From Lutimaribacter pacificus (GTDB lineage: Bacteria; Pseudomonadota; Alphaproteobacteria; Rhodobacterales; Rhodobacteraceae): 37,387 nt of DNA. This document shows, piece after piece, positions 7,251 through 15,641 of the stretch. Where the stretch lies: the NCBI RefSeq assembly GCF_900142185.1, contig NZ_FQZZ01000016.1:1-37387 (forward strand). Reading direction: 5' to 3'. The stretch's first letter is position 1. The number at the start of each line of letters is the position of its first letter. Below the pieces are notes generated by a model. That model searched no databases and was not told the origin of the DNA. It worked only from the letters and a program-made list of their open reading frames with translations. The position numbers and the translations under genes were made by a program.

Positions 7251-8216
7251 TTGAACGGTCTTGATCATCTGGATTTCAACCTTCTGAAGGTCTTTGACGC
7301 GATCTATCAGGAAGGAAGCGTGTCACGCGCTGCCGAAAGGCTGAACCTCAGCCAGCCGGCAACCTCGAACGCGCTGAACCGGCTGCGCACGACACTGGGC
7401 GACCAGCTTTTCGTGCGCACCCGCGACGGGATGGAACCGACCGTCTTTGCCCGCTCGATCGCCGAGCCGGTGCAGCGTGGCCTCATGGGGATCACAAGCT
7501 CGATCGTGCAGAACATGTCGTTCGATCCCGTCACGTCCGACCGGCGGTTTACCGTCCTTGCCACCGATGTCGGCGCGGCAACCTATGTCGCGGCTCTGAT
7601 GCGAATCCTGCGCGAGGCGGCCCCGAACATAAATCTCAGGGTCATGGAAGCACCGTGGGAGCAGTACGAGAACCTGCTGGAGTTCGGCACCGCCGATTTC
7701 GCGCTCGGGCGGGCCGAGATATCCGACCGCTTCGTGCGCGAGCATATCGCCGATACCGGGTTTTCGGCCATTCTGTGCGCGAAATACGCGCGCGAAATCG
7801 GCGTGACCCCCGGAAGCGTGATACCCTACGACCTGTACCTGTCGCTGCAGCATGTGCGCATCTGGCCCCGCGTCACCGTCGGGATACGGCACCCGATCGA
7901 CAAGGCCCTTGGCGACGATGCCGGGCAATGCCGGATCGTCCTGACCCTGCCGCACAGTTCGGTCCTGACCGAGTTCATTCCCGACAGCCCGCTGGTGGCC
8001 ACGGTCACAAGCGCGCTGGCCAACTCGCTTTGCCAGAAGGCCGAGATGATCGAGGCGAAACTGCCCTTCGTGGTCGAACCCGACCATGTGCTGATGATCT
8101 GGCATCGCCGCCACCAGCTCGACAAGGGACATGCCTGGATGCGGGAACAGATCCGCACTCTGCCGCGATGGCCGTGGAACATGTTGCAGGACACCGGCGA
8201 AACGAAATCGGCCTGA
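7251..8216 (+). CDS. LysR-type transcriptional regulator
   Basis: Regulator with an N-terminal winged helix-turn-helix (about residues 8-65: LLKVFDAIYQEGSVSRAAER followed by LNLSQPATSNALNRLR) and a C-terminal periplasmic-binding-like effector domain (about 95-300). It is of the NodD/PnbR-like type beginning LDHLDFNLLKVF. The frame has no ATG near the family N-terminus. TTG 7251 (LNGLDHLDFN), preceded by AAGG, is chosen, giving 321 residues; an in-frame start further upstream is possible but would add a non-conserved extension. It is divergent from the monooxygenase operon, so by LysR custom it is likely to regulate that operon and itself through the shared 330-base region. It converges with the HD-domain gene, with only about 20 bases between the stops. 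Confidence 0.85.
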   Translation: MNGLDHLDFNLLKVFDAIYQEGSVSRAAERLNLSQPATSNALNRLRTTLGDQLFVRTRDGMEPTVFARSIAEPVQRGLMGITSSIVQNMSFDPVTSDRRFTVLATDVGAATYVAALMRILREAAPNINLRVMEAPWEQYENLLEFGTADFALGRAEISDRFVREHIADTGFSAILCAKYAREIGVTPGSVIPYDLYLSLQHVRIWPRVTVGIRHPIDKALGDDAGQCRIVLTLPHSSVLTEFIPDSPLVATVTSALANSLCQKAEMIEAKLPFVVEPDHVLMIWHRRHQLDKGHAWMREQIRTLPRWPWNMLQDTGETKSA

Positions 8217-8238
8217 GCCTGGGCCGGCACGGCACGGG

Positions 8239-8832
8239 TTATCCGATCTGCCCCAGCAGCGCATGATGGCGGGCGGTGTAATCCGCGCGCACCGCGACCG
8301 GCGGGCGCAGGCGGATCGACAGGCCCGCGATCAGCCCGGGCGCGGGCCGTCCGAAAAAGCGGCTTGCCTCGGCTTCGGCGAACCCGGCGATCTGCGTCGC
8401 CTCCATCCAGGCGCTGATGCGGTCGGCCTGCTTGATCTGTTTCTTCAATCTGGCCGGTGTCACCGCAGGCAGGCCGAACCGGATATGGATCGCCGCCGAA
8501 AGACGCTTGTCCAGCTTTTCGTATTCCGGCCCCACGGCTGCCTTGACCGGCGAAATCATGTCGCCGATCACGTATTCCGGCGCATCGTGCAGCAGCGCGG
8601 TCAGGCGCGCGTCCGGGCTGGCGTTCGGGACGAGGCGGGCAAACAATTCTTCGACCAGCAGCGAATGCTCGGCCACCGAATAGGCATAGTCGCCCACCGT
8701 CTGCCCGTTCCAGCGCGCCACGAAGGCAAGGCCGTGGGCGATATCCTCGATCTCGATATCCATCGGTGTCGGGTCCAGCAGGTCGAGCCTGCGGCCCGAC
8801 AGCATCCGTTGCCATGCGCGTGGGGGCTTCAT
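8239..8832 (-). CDS. HD-domain phosphohydrolase (YfbR-like)
   Basis: A 197-residue protein with the HD metal-binding set: His33, His56 (VAEHS), His82-Asp83 (LLHDAPEYVIGD) and a later Asp in QADRISAWME. The arrangement LLHDAPEYVIGDMISPVK is that of YfbR-like 5'-nucleotidase/HD hydrolases found in many alphaproteobacteria. A nucleotide monophosphatase role is likely but not shown. ATG 8832 (MKPPRAW) is preferred over a TTG nine bases upstream. It is divergent from ahcY, with about 130 bases between them. Confidence 0.78.
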   Translation of the reverse strand: MKPPRAWQRMLSGRRLDLLDPTPMDIEIEDIAHGLAFVARWNGQTVGDYAYSVAEHSLLVEELFARLVPNASPDARLTALLHDAPEYVIGDMISPVKAAVGPEYEKLDKRLSAAIHIRFGLPAVTPARLKKQIKQADRISAWMEATQIAGFAEAEASRFFGRPAPGLIAGLSIRLRPPVAVRADYTARHHALLGQIG

Positions 8833-8877
8833 CGGAAACAATCGTCCTTCGATCGGGCAGATAGCGCCTGACTAGCC

Positions 8878-8913
8878 GGGCAACCGGGCCCTGTAAACCG
8901 CGCAGCGTTGCCC
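8878..8913 (+). other. Hairpin in the ahcY leader
   Basis: GGGCAAC (8878-8884) and GTTGCCC (8907-8913) can pair into a 7-base stem about 50 bases before the ahcY start. It does not match the S-adenosylhomocysteine riboswitch consensus as remembered. Any regulatory role is a guess. Confidence 0.2.
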
Positions 8914-8965
8914 TGCCCCACCCCGCATGCTACGTGCTGCGCCAAATATATATGGAGCTTTCCCC

Positions 8966-10360
8966 GTGACTCAGGATTACGTCGTCAAGGATATCAGCCT
9001 GGCCGATTTCGGCCGCAAGGAACTGGACATCGCCGAAACCGAAATGCCGGGGCTGATGGCCCTGCGCGCGGAATATGGCGAGGCAAAGCCGCTGAAAGGC
9101 GCGCGCATTGCCGGATCTCTGCACATGACCATCCAGACCGCGGTGCTGATCGAAACGCTGGTGGCGCTGGGCGCCGATGTGCGCTGGGCCTCGTGCAACA
9201 TCTTTTCCACGCAGGACCACGCCGCCGCCGCGATCGCCGCGGGCGGCACCCCGGTCTTTGCCGTCAAGGGCGAAACGCTGGAGGAATACTGGAGCTATAC
9301 CGACCAGATCTTCCAGTTCGCCGAGGGCGGCGCCAACATGATCCTGGACGATGGCGGGGATGCGACGCTCTATATCCTGATGGGCGCCCGCGTCGAGGAA
9401 GGCGAGGACGACCTGATCGCCGTGCCCACCAGCGAGGAAGAGGAATACCTGTTCGCCCAGATCCGCAAGCGGATTGCCGAAGCACCCGGCTGGTTCATCA
9501 AGCAGCGGCACATGATCCGGGGCGTGTCCGAGGAAACCACCACCGGGGTGCATCGCCTCTACAAGATGATGGAAAAGGGCCACCTGCCCTTCCCCGCGAT
9601 CAACGTCAACGACAGCGTGACCAAGTCGAAATTCGACAATAAATACGGCTGCAAGGAATCGCTGGTCGACGGCATCCGCCGTGCCACCGACACGATGATG
9701 GCCGGCAAGGTCGCCGTGGTCTGCGGTTACGGCGATGTCGGCAAGGGCTCGGCCGCGTCGCTGCGCGGTGCCGGTGCGCGGGTGAAAGTGACCGAGATCG
9801 ACCCGATCTGCGCGCTGCAGGCCGCGATGGACGGGTTCGAGGTGGTGACGCTGGAAGACGCGGTTGCGACGGCCGACATCTTCATCACCACCACCGGCAA
9901 CAAGGACGTGATCCGTATCGAGCATATGCGCGAGATGAAGGACATGGCCATCGTCGGCAATATCGGCCATTTCGACAATGAAATTCAGGTTGCGCAGCTC
10001 AAGAACCACAAATGGACCAACATCAAGGACCAGGTGGACATGATCGAGATGCCGAACGGCAACCGCATCATCCTGCTGTCCGAAGGCCGCCTGCTGAACC
10101 TGGGCAACGCCACCGGCCACCCGTCCTTCGTGATGTCGGCATCGTTCACCAACCAGGTGCTGGCGCAGATCGAACTTTGGACCAAGGGCGAGCAATACGA
10201 CAACAAGGTCTATATCCTGCCCAAGCACCTGGACGAGAAAGTCGCCCGCCTGCATCTGGACCGGATCGGCGTGCGCCTGAGCCGGCTGAGCGCCGAGCAG
10301 GCCGACTATATCGGCGTGACGCCCGAGGGCCCGTTCAAACCCGAACATTATCGCTACTGA
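8966..10360 (+). CDS. ahcY: Adenosylhomocysteinase (S-adenosyl-L-homocysteine hydrolase)
   Basis: Cytoplasmic NAD-dependent enzyme that reversibly splits S-adenosylhomocysteine into adenosine and homocysteine, clearing the inhibitory product of methyl transfer and feeding the methionine cycle. The 464-residue sequence has the family landmarks: [31 protein letters not shown], the longer insertion typical of bacterial enzymes (about 135-180, rich in Glu), [20 protein letters not shown], the NAD-binding [12 protein letters not shown], and the conserved C-terminus KPEHYRY. GTG 8966 is chosen because GGAG lies 8 bases upstream and the product starts as in relatives ([16 protein letters not shown]). 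An ATG at 8927 would add a non-conserved 13-residue extension. In Rhodobacter relatives ahcY lies near the reg genes; here they are 9 kb apart. Confidence 0.97.
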   Translation: MTQDYVVKDISLADFGRKELDIAETEMPGLMALRAEYGEAKPLKGARIAGSLHMTIQTAVLIETLVALGADVRWASCNIFSTQDHAAAAIAAGGTPVFAVKGETLEEYWSYTDQIFQFAEGGANMILDDGGDATLYILMGARVEEGEDDLIAVPTSEEEEYLFAQIRKRIAEAPGWFIKQRHMIRGVSEETTTGVHRLYKMMEKGHLPFPAINVNDSVTKSKFDNKYGCKESLVDGIRRATDTMMAGKVAVVCGYGDVGKGSAASLRGAGARVKVTEIDPICALQAAMDGFEVVTLEDAVATADIFITTTGNKDVIRIEHMREMKDMAIVGNIGHFDNEIQVAQLKNHKWTNIKDQVDMIEMPNGNRIILLSEGRLLNLGNATGHPSFVMSASFTNQVLAQIELWTKGEQYDNKVYILPKHLDEKVARLHLDRIGVRLSRLSAEQADYIGVTPEGPFKPEHYRY

Positions 10361-10422
10361 GCGGGAACCGGCCAGCAGTAAAGGGCCCGTTCGGCAAAGT
10401 CCGGCCCATTCCGGCCCGAATC

Positions 10423-10464
10423 CCGGCCCGGCGGAAACCCCCGCCGGGCCGGCGCATTTCATTT
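10423..10464 (+). terminator. Terminator after ahcY
   Basis: CCGGCCCGGCGG (10423-10434) and CCGCCGGGCCGG (10441-10452) form a perfect 12-base stem with a 6-base loop, followed by the T-rich ATTTCATTT. It lies about 60 bases past the ahcY stop. Confidence 0.8.
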
Positions 10465-10500
10465 GCATCGACCTGTCAACGAAGAAGAAGGAGATGCAAG

Positions 10501-11322
10501 ATGACTCTCAGAACCCTTTTGATGAGCGCCGGTACCGCCGCCCTGCTGGCGAGTGCGGCAGCGGCCCAGTCGACAACGGGCACCGATGACGGCATGGGAA
10601 CCGGCGTCGAGGGAGATGCCGGCATGGTTGCGCCCGCCCCCGAATTCACCAGCATCGACCAGATGACGGTGGGGGACGTGCTGGGCATGAGCGCGGTCGA
10701 TCCCCAGGGCGAGACCATCGGCGATATCGACTATGTGATCAGTCGCCCCGACGGTGCGGCCGCCGTGATCGGGATCGGCGGGTTCCTGGGACTCGGTGAA
10801 TACACCGTGGCCCTGCCGCTGGAGGATTTCGAGCTGGACCCGGAAGGCAACGTCTTTGTCCTGGCGACGGACAAGGAAACCCTGAAGGCGCAACCGGAAT
10901 TCGATGAATCCGAGGTGGAGAGCCTGCCCGACGAAACGCCGGTTTCTTCCCTGATGCAGGCCGAAGCCGAGCCGGGCGCCGCGAGCGATCCCGCCGACGA
11001 CGCGACCAGCGACACCGACGACGCCATGGGCGACAGCACGGACGGAACCGCCACCGACGACGGGACGGCCACCGATGACGGCACCATGACCGATGACGGG
11101 ACCGCGACCGATGATGGGACTGCCACTGACGACTCCACCGCGGACGACGGCGCAGCCAGCGAGGGGACCGATGCCCCCGCAACCGACGACGGGACTGCAA
11201 CCGACGATGGCACCGCCGCCGACCAGCCCACCACGGACGACGGTGCAGCCACCGAGGGGACCGATACCCCCACGGCCGACGAGGAAGAGACGCTGGAAGA
11301 GGAAGAGAACACCGACGGGTGA
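10501..11322 (+). CDS. Exported PRC-barrel protein with an acidic repeat tail
   Basis: A 273-residue protein with a strong AAGGAG site. Signal peptide MTLRTLLMSAGTAALLASAA, cut about residue 22. Residues about 50-135 form a PRC-barrel domain (MTVGDVLGMSAVDPQGETIG, then a GGFLGLGEYTVALPLEDFEL strand pair), a fold used for docking in photosynthetic reaction centres and RNA-processing factors and common in exported alphaproteobacterial proteins of unknown role. The last 125 residues are almost only Thr, Asp, Ala, Gly and Glu, with repeated DGTATD units and an end of EEETLEEEENTDG. The tail is probably disordered and strongly negative, perhaps binding cations. It is bracketed by terminators, so it is probably a single-gene transcript. 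Function unknown. Confidence 0.8.
   Translation: MTLRTLLMSAGTAALLASAAAAQSTTGTDDGMGTGVEGDAGMVAPAPEFTSIDQMTVGDVLGMSAVDPQGETIGDIDYVISRPDGAAAVIGIGGFLGLGEYTVALPLEDFELDPEGNVFVLATDKETLKAQPEFDESEVESLPDETPVSSLMQAEAEPGAASDPADDATSDTDDAMGDSTDGTATDDGTATDDGTMTDDGTATDDGTATDDSTADDGAASEGTDAPATDDGTATDDGTAADQPTTDDGAATEGTDTPTADEEETLEEEENTDG
11041..11130 (+). repeat. Five tandem 18-base repeats encoding DGTATD
   Basis: Five consecutive imperfect 18-base units of the type GACGGnACnGCnACCGAn lie in frame in the acidic tail of the PRC-barrel gene. Another one and a half units lie at 11188-11217. Such repeats can expand or contract by slippage without breaking the frame. Confidence 0.75.
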
Positions 11323-11350
11323 TCCCTGCCGCATCCATCTGCCCGAACGA

Positions 11351-11381
11351 TGCCTTCCGTCGCCCCGGCGGAAGGCATTTT
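11351..11381 (+). terminator. Terminator after the PRC-barrel gene
   Basis: TGCCTTCCG (11351-11359) and CGGAAGGCA (11369-11377) form a 9-base stem followed by TTTT, about 30 bases past the stop codon. The remaining bases to 11527 hold the upstream region of the next gene. Confidence 0.8.
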
Positions 11382-11527
11382 CGCGTCCCGGTGGCAGGCG
11401 GGGGGAATGTGCGACCGATTTTCTCTTTGTCAACGTGGGCCGAATGGGTAACCTGCGGCCAGAGCCTGGGATGATGGTTCAGTAGGATGGACAGCGGGAT
11501 GCCCGCCTTTTAGGGAGTTTTGGAAGA

Positions 11528-11869
11528 ATGGGAAAACGTGACGAGCTGATCGCCAAATATGCCGACGATCTGCGGACCAAATGCGGGATGGCGCCCGACA
11601 TGGACCTGCTGACCAAGGTCACGATCGGCTGCGGCCCGGCGATCTACAACGACGACGCCTCGACCGTTGCAGCAACGCAGGAAGGCGAGTTGGAAACCGT
11701 CAAAAACAACTTTCTTATCAAGAAGTTGGGCCTTGCCGACAGCCCTGCGCTGATGGATGCGATCAACAGCGTGATCGACACCTACGGCCGGTCCGAACGC
11801 AACAAGTACCGCGCCGTCGTCTACTACATGCTGACCAAGCATTTCGGCAAGGAGTCGGTCTACGGCTGA
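11528..11869 (+). CDS. DUF2853-family protein
   Basis: A 113-residue cytoplasmic protein with no signal peptide or membrane segment. The sequence MGKRDELIAKYADDLRTKCG, the GCGPAIYNDDASTVA stretch and the C-terminus YYMLTKHFGKESVYG are those of the conserved DUF2853 family, common in marine alphaproteobacteria and of unknown function. Length is full for the family. A GGAG/GGAAG stretch precedes the ATG. It stands alone between two terminators. Confidence 0.85.
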   Translation: MGKRDELIAKYADDLRTKCGMAPDMDLLTKVTIGCGPAIYNDDASTVAATQEGELETVKNNFLIKKLGLADSPALMDAINSVIDTYGRSERNKYRAVVYYMLTKHFGKESVYG

Positions 11870-11887
11870 GCCGCCCGATAGTGCGTG

Positions 11888-11920
11888 AAACGCCCGCCCA
11901 TGTGGCGGGCGTTTTCGTTT
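11888..11920 (+). terminator. Strong terminator after the DUF2853 gene
   Basis: AAACGCCCGCC (11888-11898) pairs with GGCGGGCGTTT (11904-11914) around a 5-base loop, with TTCGTTTT following. It is about 20 bases past the stop codon. Confidence 0.9.
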
Positions 11921-12049
11921 TATCCCTTATTTTCAAGAGTTTTCCTTTGGCCCCACCGCCCGTTTCGCGGTAGAAACAGGCATCCGGGCAGGACGGCCGG
12001 ACCCTTATTCCAGGATCACGTGTGGTGCGTAGGGAGCACGTGGGGTGGC

Positions 12050-12079
12050 GGAGGGTTCCGGGGCGTCCCCGGACCCTCC
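12050..12079. repeat. Long GC-rich hairpin, possible Rhodobacterales intergenic palindromic unit
   Basis: GGAGGGT (12050-12056) plus CCGGGG (12058-12063) pair with CCCCGG (12067-12072) plus ACCCTCC (12073-12079): 13 base pairs with one bulged T and a 3-base loop. It is followed by GGTATATTTATGG. GC-rich hairpins followed by a GGxATATTT-like stretch recur between genes in this order, so this may be a dispersed palindromic unit. Only one copy was noticed in the window. Confidence 0.45.
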
Positions 12080-12124
12080 GTTTCGTATGCCGGTATATTT
12101 ATGGGGTGGGTAAACATGCGGATT

Positions 12125-12158
12125 CCGCGCGGTTTGAGGGTGAAACCGCGCGGTTTTT
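12125..12158 (+). terminator. Perfect 11-base hairpin with T-run
   Basis: CCGCGCGGTTT (12125-12135) and AAACCGCGCGG (12143-12153) flank a 7-base loop, and TTTTT follows at 12154-12158. It is a textbook intrinsic terminator on the plus strand, yet no recognisable gene ends just before it. It may be what remains of the end of a lost gene, or protect the locus downstream from read-through. Confidence 0.7.
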
Positions 12159-12159
12159 G

Positions 12160-12282
12160 GGGGGAGTCCTGGAGACACTCAATCCATTTGCGAAACGGGC
12201 GGGGGCGGCCATTCGAAGGATGCCCGGACATGCCGAACGGATTCATCATCATTACTTCGTATCCAAGGAACGACTGAAGTGA
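12160..12282 (+). pseudogene. Probable C-terminal remnant of a larger protein (toxin-tip candidate)
   Basis: One frame runs through this stretch and ends at TGA 12280-12282, overlapping the GTG of the next gene as GTGA. The last forty codons give a protein-like sequence containing LNPFAKRAGAAIRRMPGHAE and, near the end, IHHHYFVSKERLK. The frame can be traced upstream only through the two hairpins, where it no longer looks coding, so the start of the gene is missing. Stop/start overlap with a small immunity-like gene is typical of C-terminal toxin tips of CDI, Rhs or other polymorphic toxins. The toxin reading is inference; no nuclease motif can be assigned safely to so short a piece. Confidence 0.35.
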
Positions 12283-12584
12283 AACCGCCCCAGGCCTTCC
12301 ATGATTTCACGTTGCAGTTTCATCAAGACCTGGAGCTTGCCCATCCGGGCTGGGCGTCAGAGGAGCCGCTCGCCCGTCACGAAATTTACGAGGGTTTCCG
12401 GCAAGGATACGGGGATCGGGCCATAAACGAACTCGTCGTCTATTTCAGGTGCGTGCTCAATGACAAGGATGCAGATATTGAGTCCCTTTGGTTCAAAGAG
12501 TCCAAGGCCGACTGGGTAATCTCGGAGGAAGGGCTGCGGAGGTTGTTCAAGGATTTCGAGACATGGGCTTCATCCTTGCGATAA
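12279..12584 (+). CDS. Small hypothetical protein, CdiI-like immunity candidate
   Basis: A 101-residue acidic, soluble protein starting at GTG with AAGGA nine bases upstream. It has no signal peptide or membrane segment. The pattern of an INELVVYFRCVLN helix, an acidic turn and ESLW, then ADWVISEEGLRRLFKDFETW near the end resembles small immunity proteins of contact-dependent inhibition systems, but the match is from memory and weak. GC content is about 55% by hand count over 300 bases, against about 73% for a 60-base sample of the nearby tsaD gene, so it is probably acquired. It is coupled by GTGA overlap to the remnant before it. If that was a toxin tip, this is an orphan immunity gene retained for protection. 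Confidence 0.5.
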   Translation: MKPPQAFHDFTLQFHQDLELAHPGWASEEPLARHEIYEGFRQGYGDRAINELVVYFRCVLNDKDADIESLWFKESKADWVISEEGLRRLFKDFETWASSLR

Positions 12585-12804
12585 CGACCGTTTCAAATCA
12601 CGGCCTCCCGTCCATCCGGTTCGCGAAAAACCGTCAGCCCGGATCTGAGCGATCCCGAAGGCAGACCGAAGATCCGTCAAGCTTCGAAATACTTGATCCA
12701 ACAACTCCGATACCTTCTGGCCGCAGCGCGGCGTCATACCGGGTGCATGTTTTCACGCGAGTGGCGCGAAGCGGTTTTCGACGCCATTTGCGCCGAAACA
12801 GAGC
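12585..12804. other. Intergenic stretch without a recognisable gene
   Basis: It contains only short frames without ribosome-binding sites. The plus frame encoding IRQASKYLIQQLRYLLAAAR looks somewhat protein-like but has no start and runs into the antisense of the EVE gene. It may be decayed coding DNA belonging to the same acquired patch as 12160-12584. No repeats or IS ends were identified. Confidence 0.4.
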
Positions 12805-13224
12805 CTAATCCCCTACCCCCGCCATCTCGCACACGATCCGCCATTCCTCTTCCGTTACCGGCTGGACCGAGAGGCGGGAGTTGCGGACCAGCACCATGTC
12901 GGAAAGCCTTGGATCGGATTTGATCTGTTCCAGCGTCACGGGCGTTTCGACCGGGCGCACCGCCTTGATATCCACGCATTCCCAGCGGGGATCGTCGGTG
13001 GTGCTGTCGGGGTGGGCCTTTGCGATGACCTCGACGATGCCGACCACGGCCTTGTCTTTCTGGCTGTGGTAGAAAAAGCCGCGGTCGCCGATCTCCATCT
13101 CGCGCATGAAGTTGCGGGCCTGGTAGTTGCGGACGCCATCCCATTCCTCGCCCTTGTCGCCCTTGGCGAGCTGATCGTTCCAGCCCCAGGTGTCGGGTTC
13201 GGATTTGAAAAGCCAGTAGCGCAT
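12805..13224 (-). CDS. EVE-domain protein (PUA-like fold)
   Basis: A 139-residue protein consisting of a single EVE domain, starting MRYWLFKSEPDTWGW and containing the WDGVRNYQARNFMREMEIGD core and a FFYHS strand. EVE domains share the PUA/YTH fold and bind modified bases in RNA or DNA; relatives are THYN1 and similar bacterial proteins. ATG 13224 is chosen for its AAAGGA site and exact family N-terminus; the open frame upstream is not conserved. It is the last gene of the tsaD-gpsA-yciI-EVE operon (20-base gap from yciI), an association seen in other alphaproteobacteria. Its ligand is unknown. Confidence 0.9.
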   Translation of the reverse strand: MRYWLFKSEPDTWGWNDQLAKGDKGEEWDGVRNYQARNFMREMEIGDRGFFYHSQKDKAVVGIVEVIAKAHPDSTTDDPRWECVDIKAVRPVETPVTLEQIKSDPRLSDMVLVRNSRLSVQPVTEEEWRIVCEMAGVGD

Positions 13225-13244
13225 GGGATGTCCTTTCGAGCGGG

Positions 13245-13520
13245 TCAGCCGACCGTCTGCTTCCATTCGATCAGTTCGACCGACTGGAACAGGCCGGCCC
13301 TGGCATAGGGATCGTTCGCGGCGAAATCCTCGGCCTCGGCCATGTCGGCGACCTCCATGACCAGAAGAGAGCCGCACATGTTGCCATCGGCGTCGATGAA
13401 GGGGCCGCCGAATTTCAGCGTCACGCCGCTGTCGGCGGCATAGGCCAGGTGCGCCTCGCGGTTGGCGAGGCGGGTTTCCAGTGCGCCGGGTTTGTCGCGG
13501 GCGATCAGGGCAATGAGCAT
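13245..13520 (-). CDS. yciI: YciI-family protein
   Basis: A 91-residue protein of the YCII family (ferredoxin-like alpha+beta dimer). The sequence has the typical LANREAHLAYAADSG with the conserved His, GGPFIDADGNMCGSLLVMEV in the middle and the FAANDPYARAGLFQSVEL motif with the conserved Asp. Function is unknown in most cases; a His-Asp pair suggests a hydrolase- or dehalogenase-like site. It starts directly after the gpsA stop codon with no gap, so it is surely co-transcribed with gpsA and tsaD. Confidence 0.88.
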   Translation of the reverse strand: MLIALIARDKPGALETRLANREAHLAYAADSGVTLKFGGPFIDADGNMCGSLLVMEVADMAEAEDFAANDPYARAGLFQSVELIEWKQTVG

Positions 13521-14480
13521 CTATTCTTCCTTCAATGGGCGTGACAGCAGCCTGTCCATGACTTGCAGAACCGAGACCGAGCCGTCAAGCAGCGCGACCA
13601 CGGCGGCGGTGATCGGCAGGTCGACACCGGCCTCATGCGCGCGGGACAGGGCGGCACGGGCGGTTGCGGCGCCTTCGACGGTAATGGTCGGGTCGAAATC
13701 GGCGCCCGCGCCCAGCGCGTGACCGAAGCGGTAGTTGCGCGATTGCGCGCCGGTGCAGGTCAGCACCAGATCGCCGAAACCGGACAGCCCGGCCAGCGTT
13801 TCGGGCCGCGCGCCCATCGCCACGGCAAGGCGGGTCATCTCGGCATAGCCGCGGGTCATCAGGGCGGCGCGGGCGCTGTCGCCAAGGCCCGCGCCCATCA
13901 CCGCGCCGGCGGCGATGGCGATCACGTTCTTGAGCGCGCCGCCCAGTTCGGCGCCGACGGTATCTGTGGTGCGATAGAGCCGCAACGCGGGGGTCGACAG
14001 CGCCTCTTGCAGGGTTTCGCCCATGTCGGGATCGGCGCAGGCCAGCGTCAGGGCGGTGGGCAGGCCACGGGCTATGTCGGCGGCAAAGCTGGGGCCGGTC
14101 AGGATCGCGCTATGCGCACCGGGCAGGACAGAGGACAGGATCGCGGTGGGGCCCTGCCCGGTCTTCAGCTCGATCCCCTTGCAGCAGGCGACCAGCGGAT
14201 GATCCTGCAAAGCGGCGGCGTGGGTTTCGGCCATGCCGCGCAACTGCTGCATCGGAACGGCCAGAAGAACGGGGAGTCCGGGTGAAACAGTGTCGAAATC
14301 GGTGGCGATACCAATCGCGTCGGGCAGGGTGATACCGGGCAGGCGGCGGGCGTTTTCGCGGGTCTTGCGCATCTCGTCGGCATGGGCCGGGTCGCGCGCC
14401 CACAGGGTCACCGGGCCATTGGCCGCCAGCGAGATCGCCAATGCCGTGCCGAACGCGCCGGCCCCTGCTACACAGATCAT
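13521..14480 (-). CDS. gpsA: Glycerol-3-phosphate dehydrogenase [NAD(P)+]
   Basis: Makes sn-glycerol 3-phosphate from dihydroxyacetone phosphate for phospholipid synthesis. The 319-residue protein has the N-terminal dinucleotide motif [12 protein letters not shown] (4-15), CCKGIE in the middle, [15 protein letters not shown], the catalytic lysine in [14 protein letters not shown], and the [14 protein letters not shown] and SRNYRFG segments of the C-terminal domain. Length is normal. Its ATG overlaps the tsaD stop by four bases and its own stop abuts yciI, so the genes form one operon. Confidence 0.96.
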   Translation of the reverse strand: MICVAGAGAFGTALAISLAANGPVTLWARDPAHADEMRKTRENARRLPGITLPDAIGIATDFDTVSPGLPVLLAVPMQQLRGMAETHAAALQDHPLVACCKGIELKTGQGPTAILSSVLPGAHSAILTGPSFAADIARGLPTALTLACADPDMGETLQEALSTPALRLYRTTDTVGAELGGALKNVIAIAAGAVMGAGLGDSARAALMTRGYAEMTRLAVAMGARPETLAGLSGFGDLVLTCTGAQSRNYRFGHALGAGADFDPTITVEGAATARAALSRAHEAGVDLPITAAVVALLDGSVSVLQVMDRLLSRPLKEE

Positions 14481-15571
14481 GCCTTGGCCCCTTTCTTTCC
14501 CCCGCCCAAAAGCGCCGGGCTGTGCCGGTCAAGCGGCCAGCGCGGGCGCGCGGCCAGTGTCATGTCATCCTTGCGGCCTTTGCGGAAAAGCGCCAGCCCC
14601 GCATTGGCGATCATCGCGGCATTGTCGGTGCACAGCCACAGGGGCGGCGCGGTGAACTGCACGCCGGTTTCGGCGCAGGCCGTCTCTAACCCCGCGCGAA
14701 TGGCCTGGTTCGCGGCCACGCCACCGGCCACGGCCAGCAGCGGCTGCGTGGGGTTTTCCGCCATGTAGGCCGCAAGCGCGCGGCGGCTTTTCTCGGCCAG
14801 CACGTCGACGACCGCCGCCTGGAACCCGGCGCAGAGATCGGCCCGGTCGGCGCGCGTCAGCCCGCCCTTTTCCGCGACAACCGCGTCGCGGGCGCGCAAC
14901 AGCGCGGTCTTGAGCCCGGAATAGGACATGTCGCAGCCCGGCCGGTCGAGCATCGGGCGGGGAAAGGCAAAGCGGGCGGGGTCACCGGATTTCGCTTCGG
15001 CCTCGACGCTGGGACCGCCGGGTTGCGGCAGGCCCAGCAGGCGGGCGGTCTTGTCGAACGCCTCGCCCGGGGCGTCGTCGATGGTGCCGCCGAGGCGGGT
15101 GAACTCCTCGACCCCGTGGACGATCAGGAACTGGCAATGCCCGCCCGACACGAGCAGCATGAGATAGGGGAACGCGGCGCAATCGGTCAGCCGGGGCGTC
15201 AGCGCGTGGCCGGCCAGGTGGTTGACGCCGATCAGCGGCAGGCCGGCGCCCGCGGCGATCCCCTTGGCGCACATCACGCCCGAGATCACGCCGCCGATCA
15301 GCCCCGGCCCGGCGGTGACGGCGACGGCGTCGATGCCGTCCAGCGACAGCCCGGCCCGATCCAGCGCGCGGCGCACGCAGATATCCAGCCGCTCGGCATG
15401 GGCGCGGGCGGCGATTTCGGGCACGACGCCGCCGAAATCGGCGTGCAGGTCGTTCTGGCCCATCACCACCGACGACAGGATTTCGGGCGCGTCATCGCCC
15501 GTCTGCCGCAGGATGGCGGCGGCGGTATCGTCGCAGCTGCTTTCCAGCCCGAGAATGGTCAGGGTGCGCAT
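14477..15571 (-). CDS. tsaD: tRNA N6-adenosine threonylcarbamoyltransferase TsaD
   Basis: Transfers the threonylcarbamoyl group to A37 of tRNAs reading ANN codons (t6A modification), acting with TsaB and TsaE. The 364-residue protein has the ASKHA-fold start [13 protein letters not shown], the metal-binding HLAGH (118-122), [28 protein letters not shown] and the C-terminal [13 protein letters not shown] and CTDNAAMIA motifs. It is the first gene of the operon with gpsA, yciI and the EVE gene and is divergent from hemD (70-base gap). tsaE is in the same window at 23892-24374 but in another operon. Confidence 0.97.
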   Translation of the reverse strand: MRTLTILGLESSCDDTAAAILRQTGDDAPEILSSVVMGQNDLHADFGGVVPEIAARAHAERLDICVRRALDRAGLSLDGIDAVAVTAGPGLIGGVISGVMCAKGIAAGAGLPLIGVNHLAGHALTPRLTDCAAFPYLMLLVSGGHCQFLIVHGVEEFTRLGGTIDDAPGEAFDKTARLLGLPQPGGPSVEAEAKSGDPARFAFPRPMLDRPGCDMSYSGLKTALLRARDAVVAEKGGLTRADRADLCAGFQAAVVDVLAEKSRRALAAYMAENPTQPLLAVAGGVAANQAIRAGLETACAETGVQFTAPPLWLCTDNAAMIANAGLALFRKGRKDDMTLAARPRWPLDRHSPALLGGGKKGAKA

Positions 15572-15641
15572 CTTGGCCCCGTTGCGGTTTCAACCCCTGG
15601 CAGGTAACACCGGAACCTGTCTGGAACAATCCCGGTGGCCC

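Noticed and set aside
8842-8965. S-adenosylhomocysteine riboswitch before ahcY
   Set aside because: The conserved core of that riboswitch, as remembered, is not present; only a simple 7-base hairpin was found.
12022-12159. N-terminal extension of the toxin-tip frame through the two hairpins
   Set aside because: The frame stays open, but it crosses two strong palindromes including a terminator with T-run, and its translation is Arg-rich without protein character.
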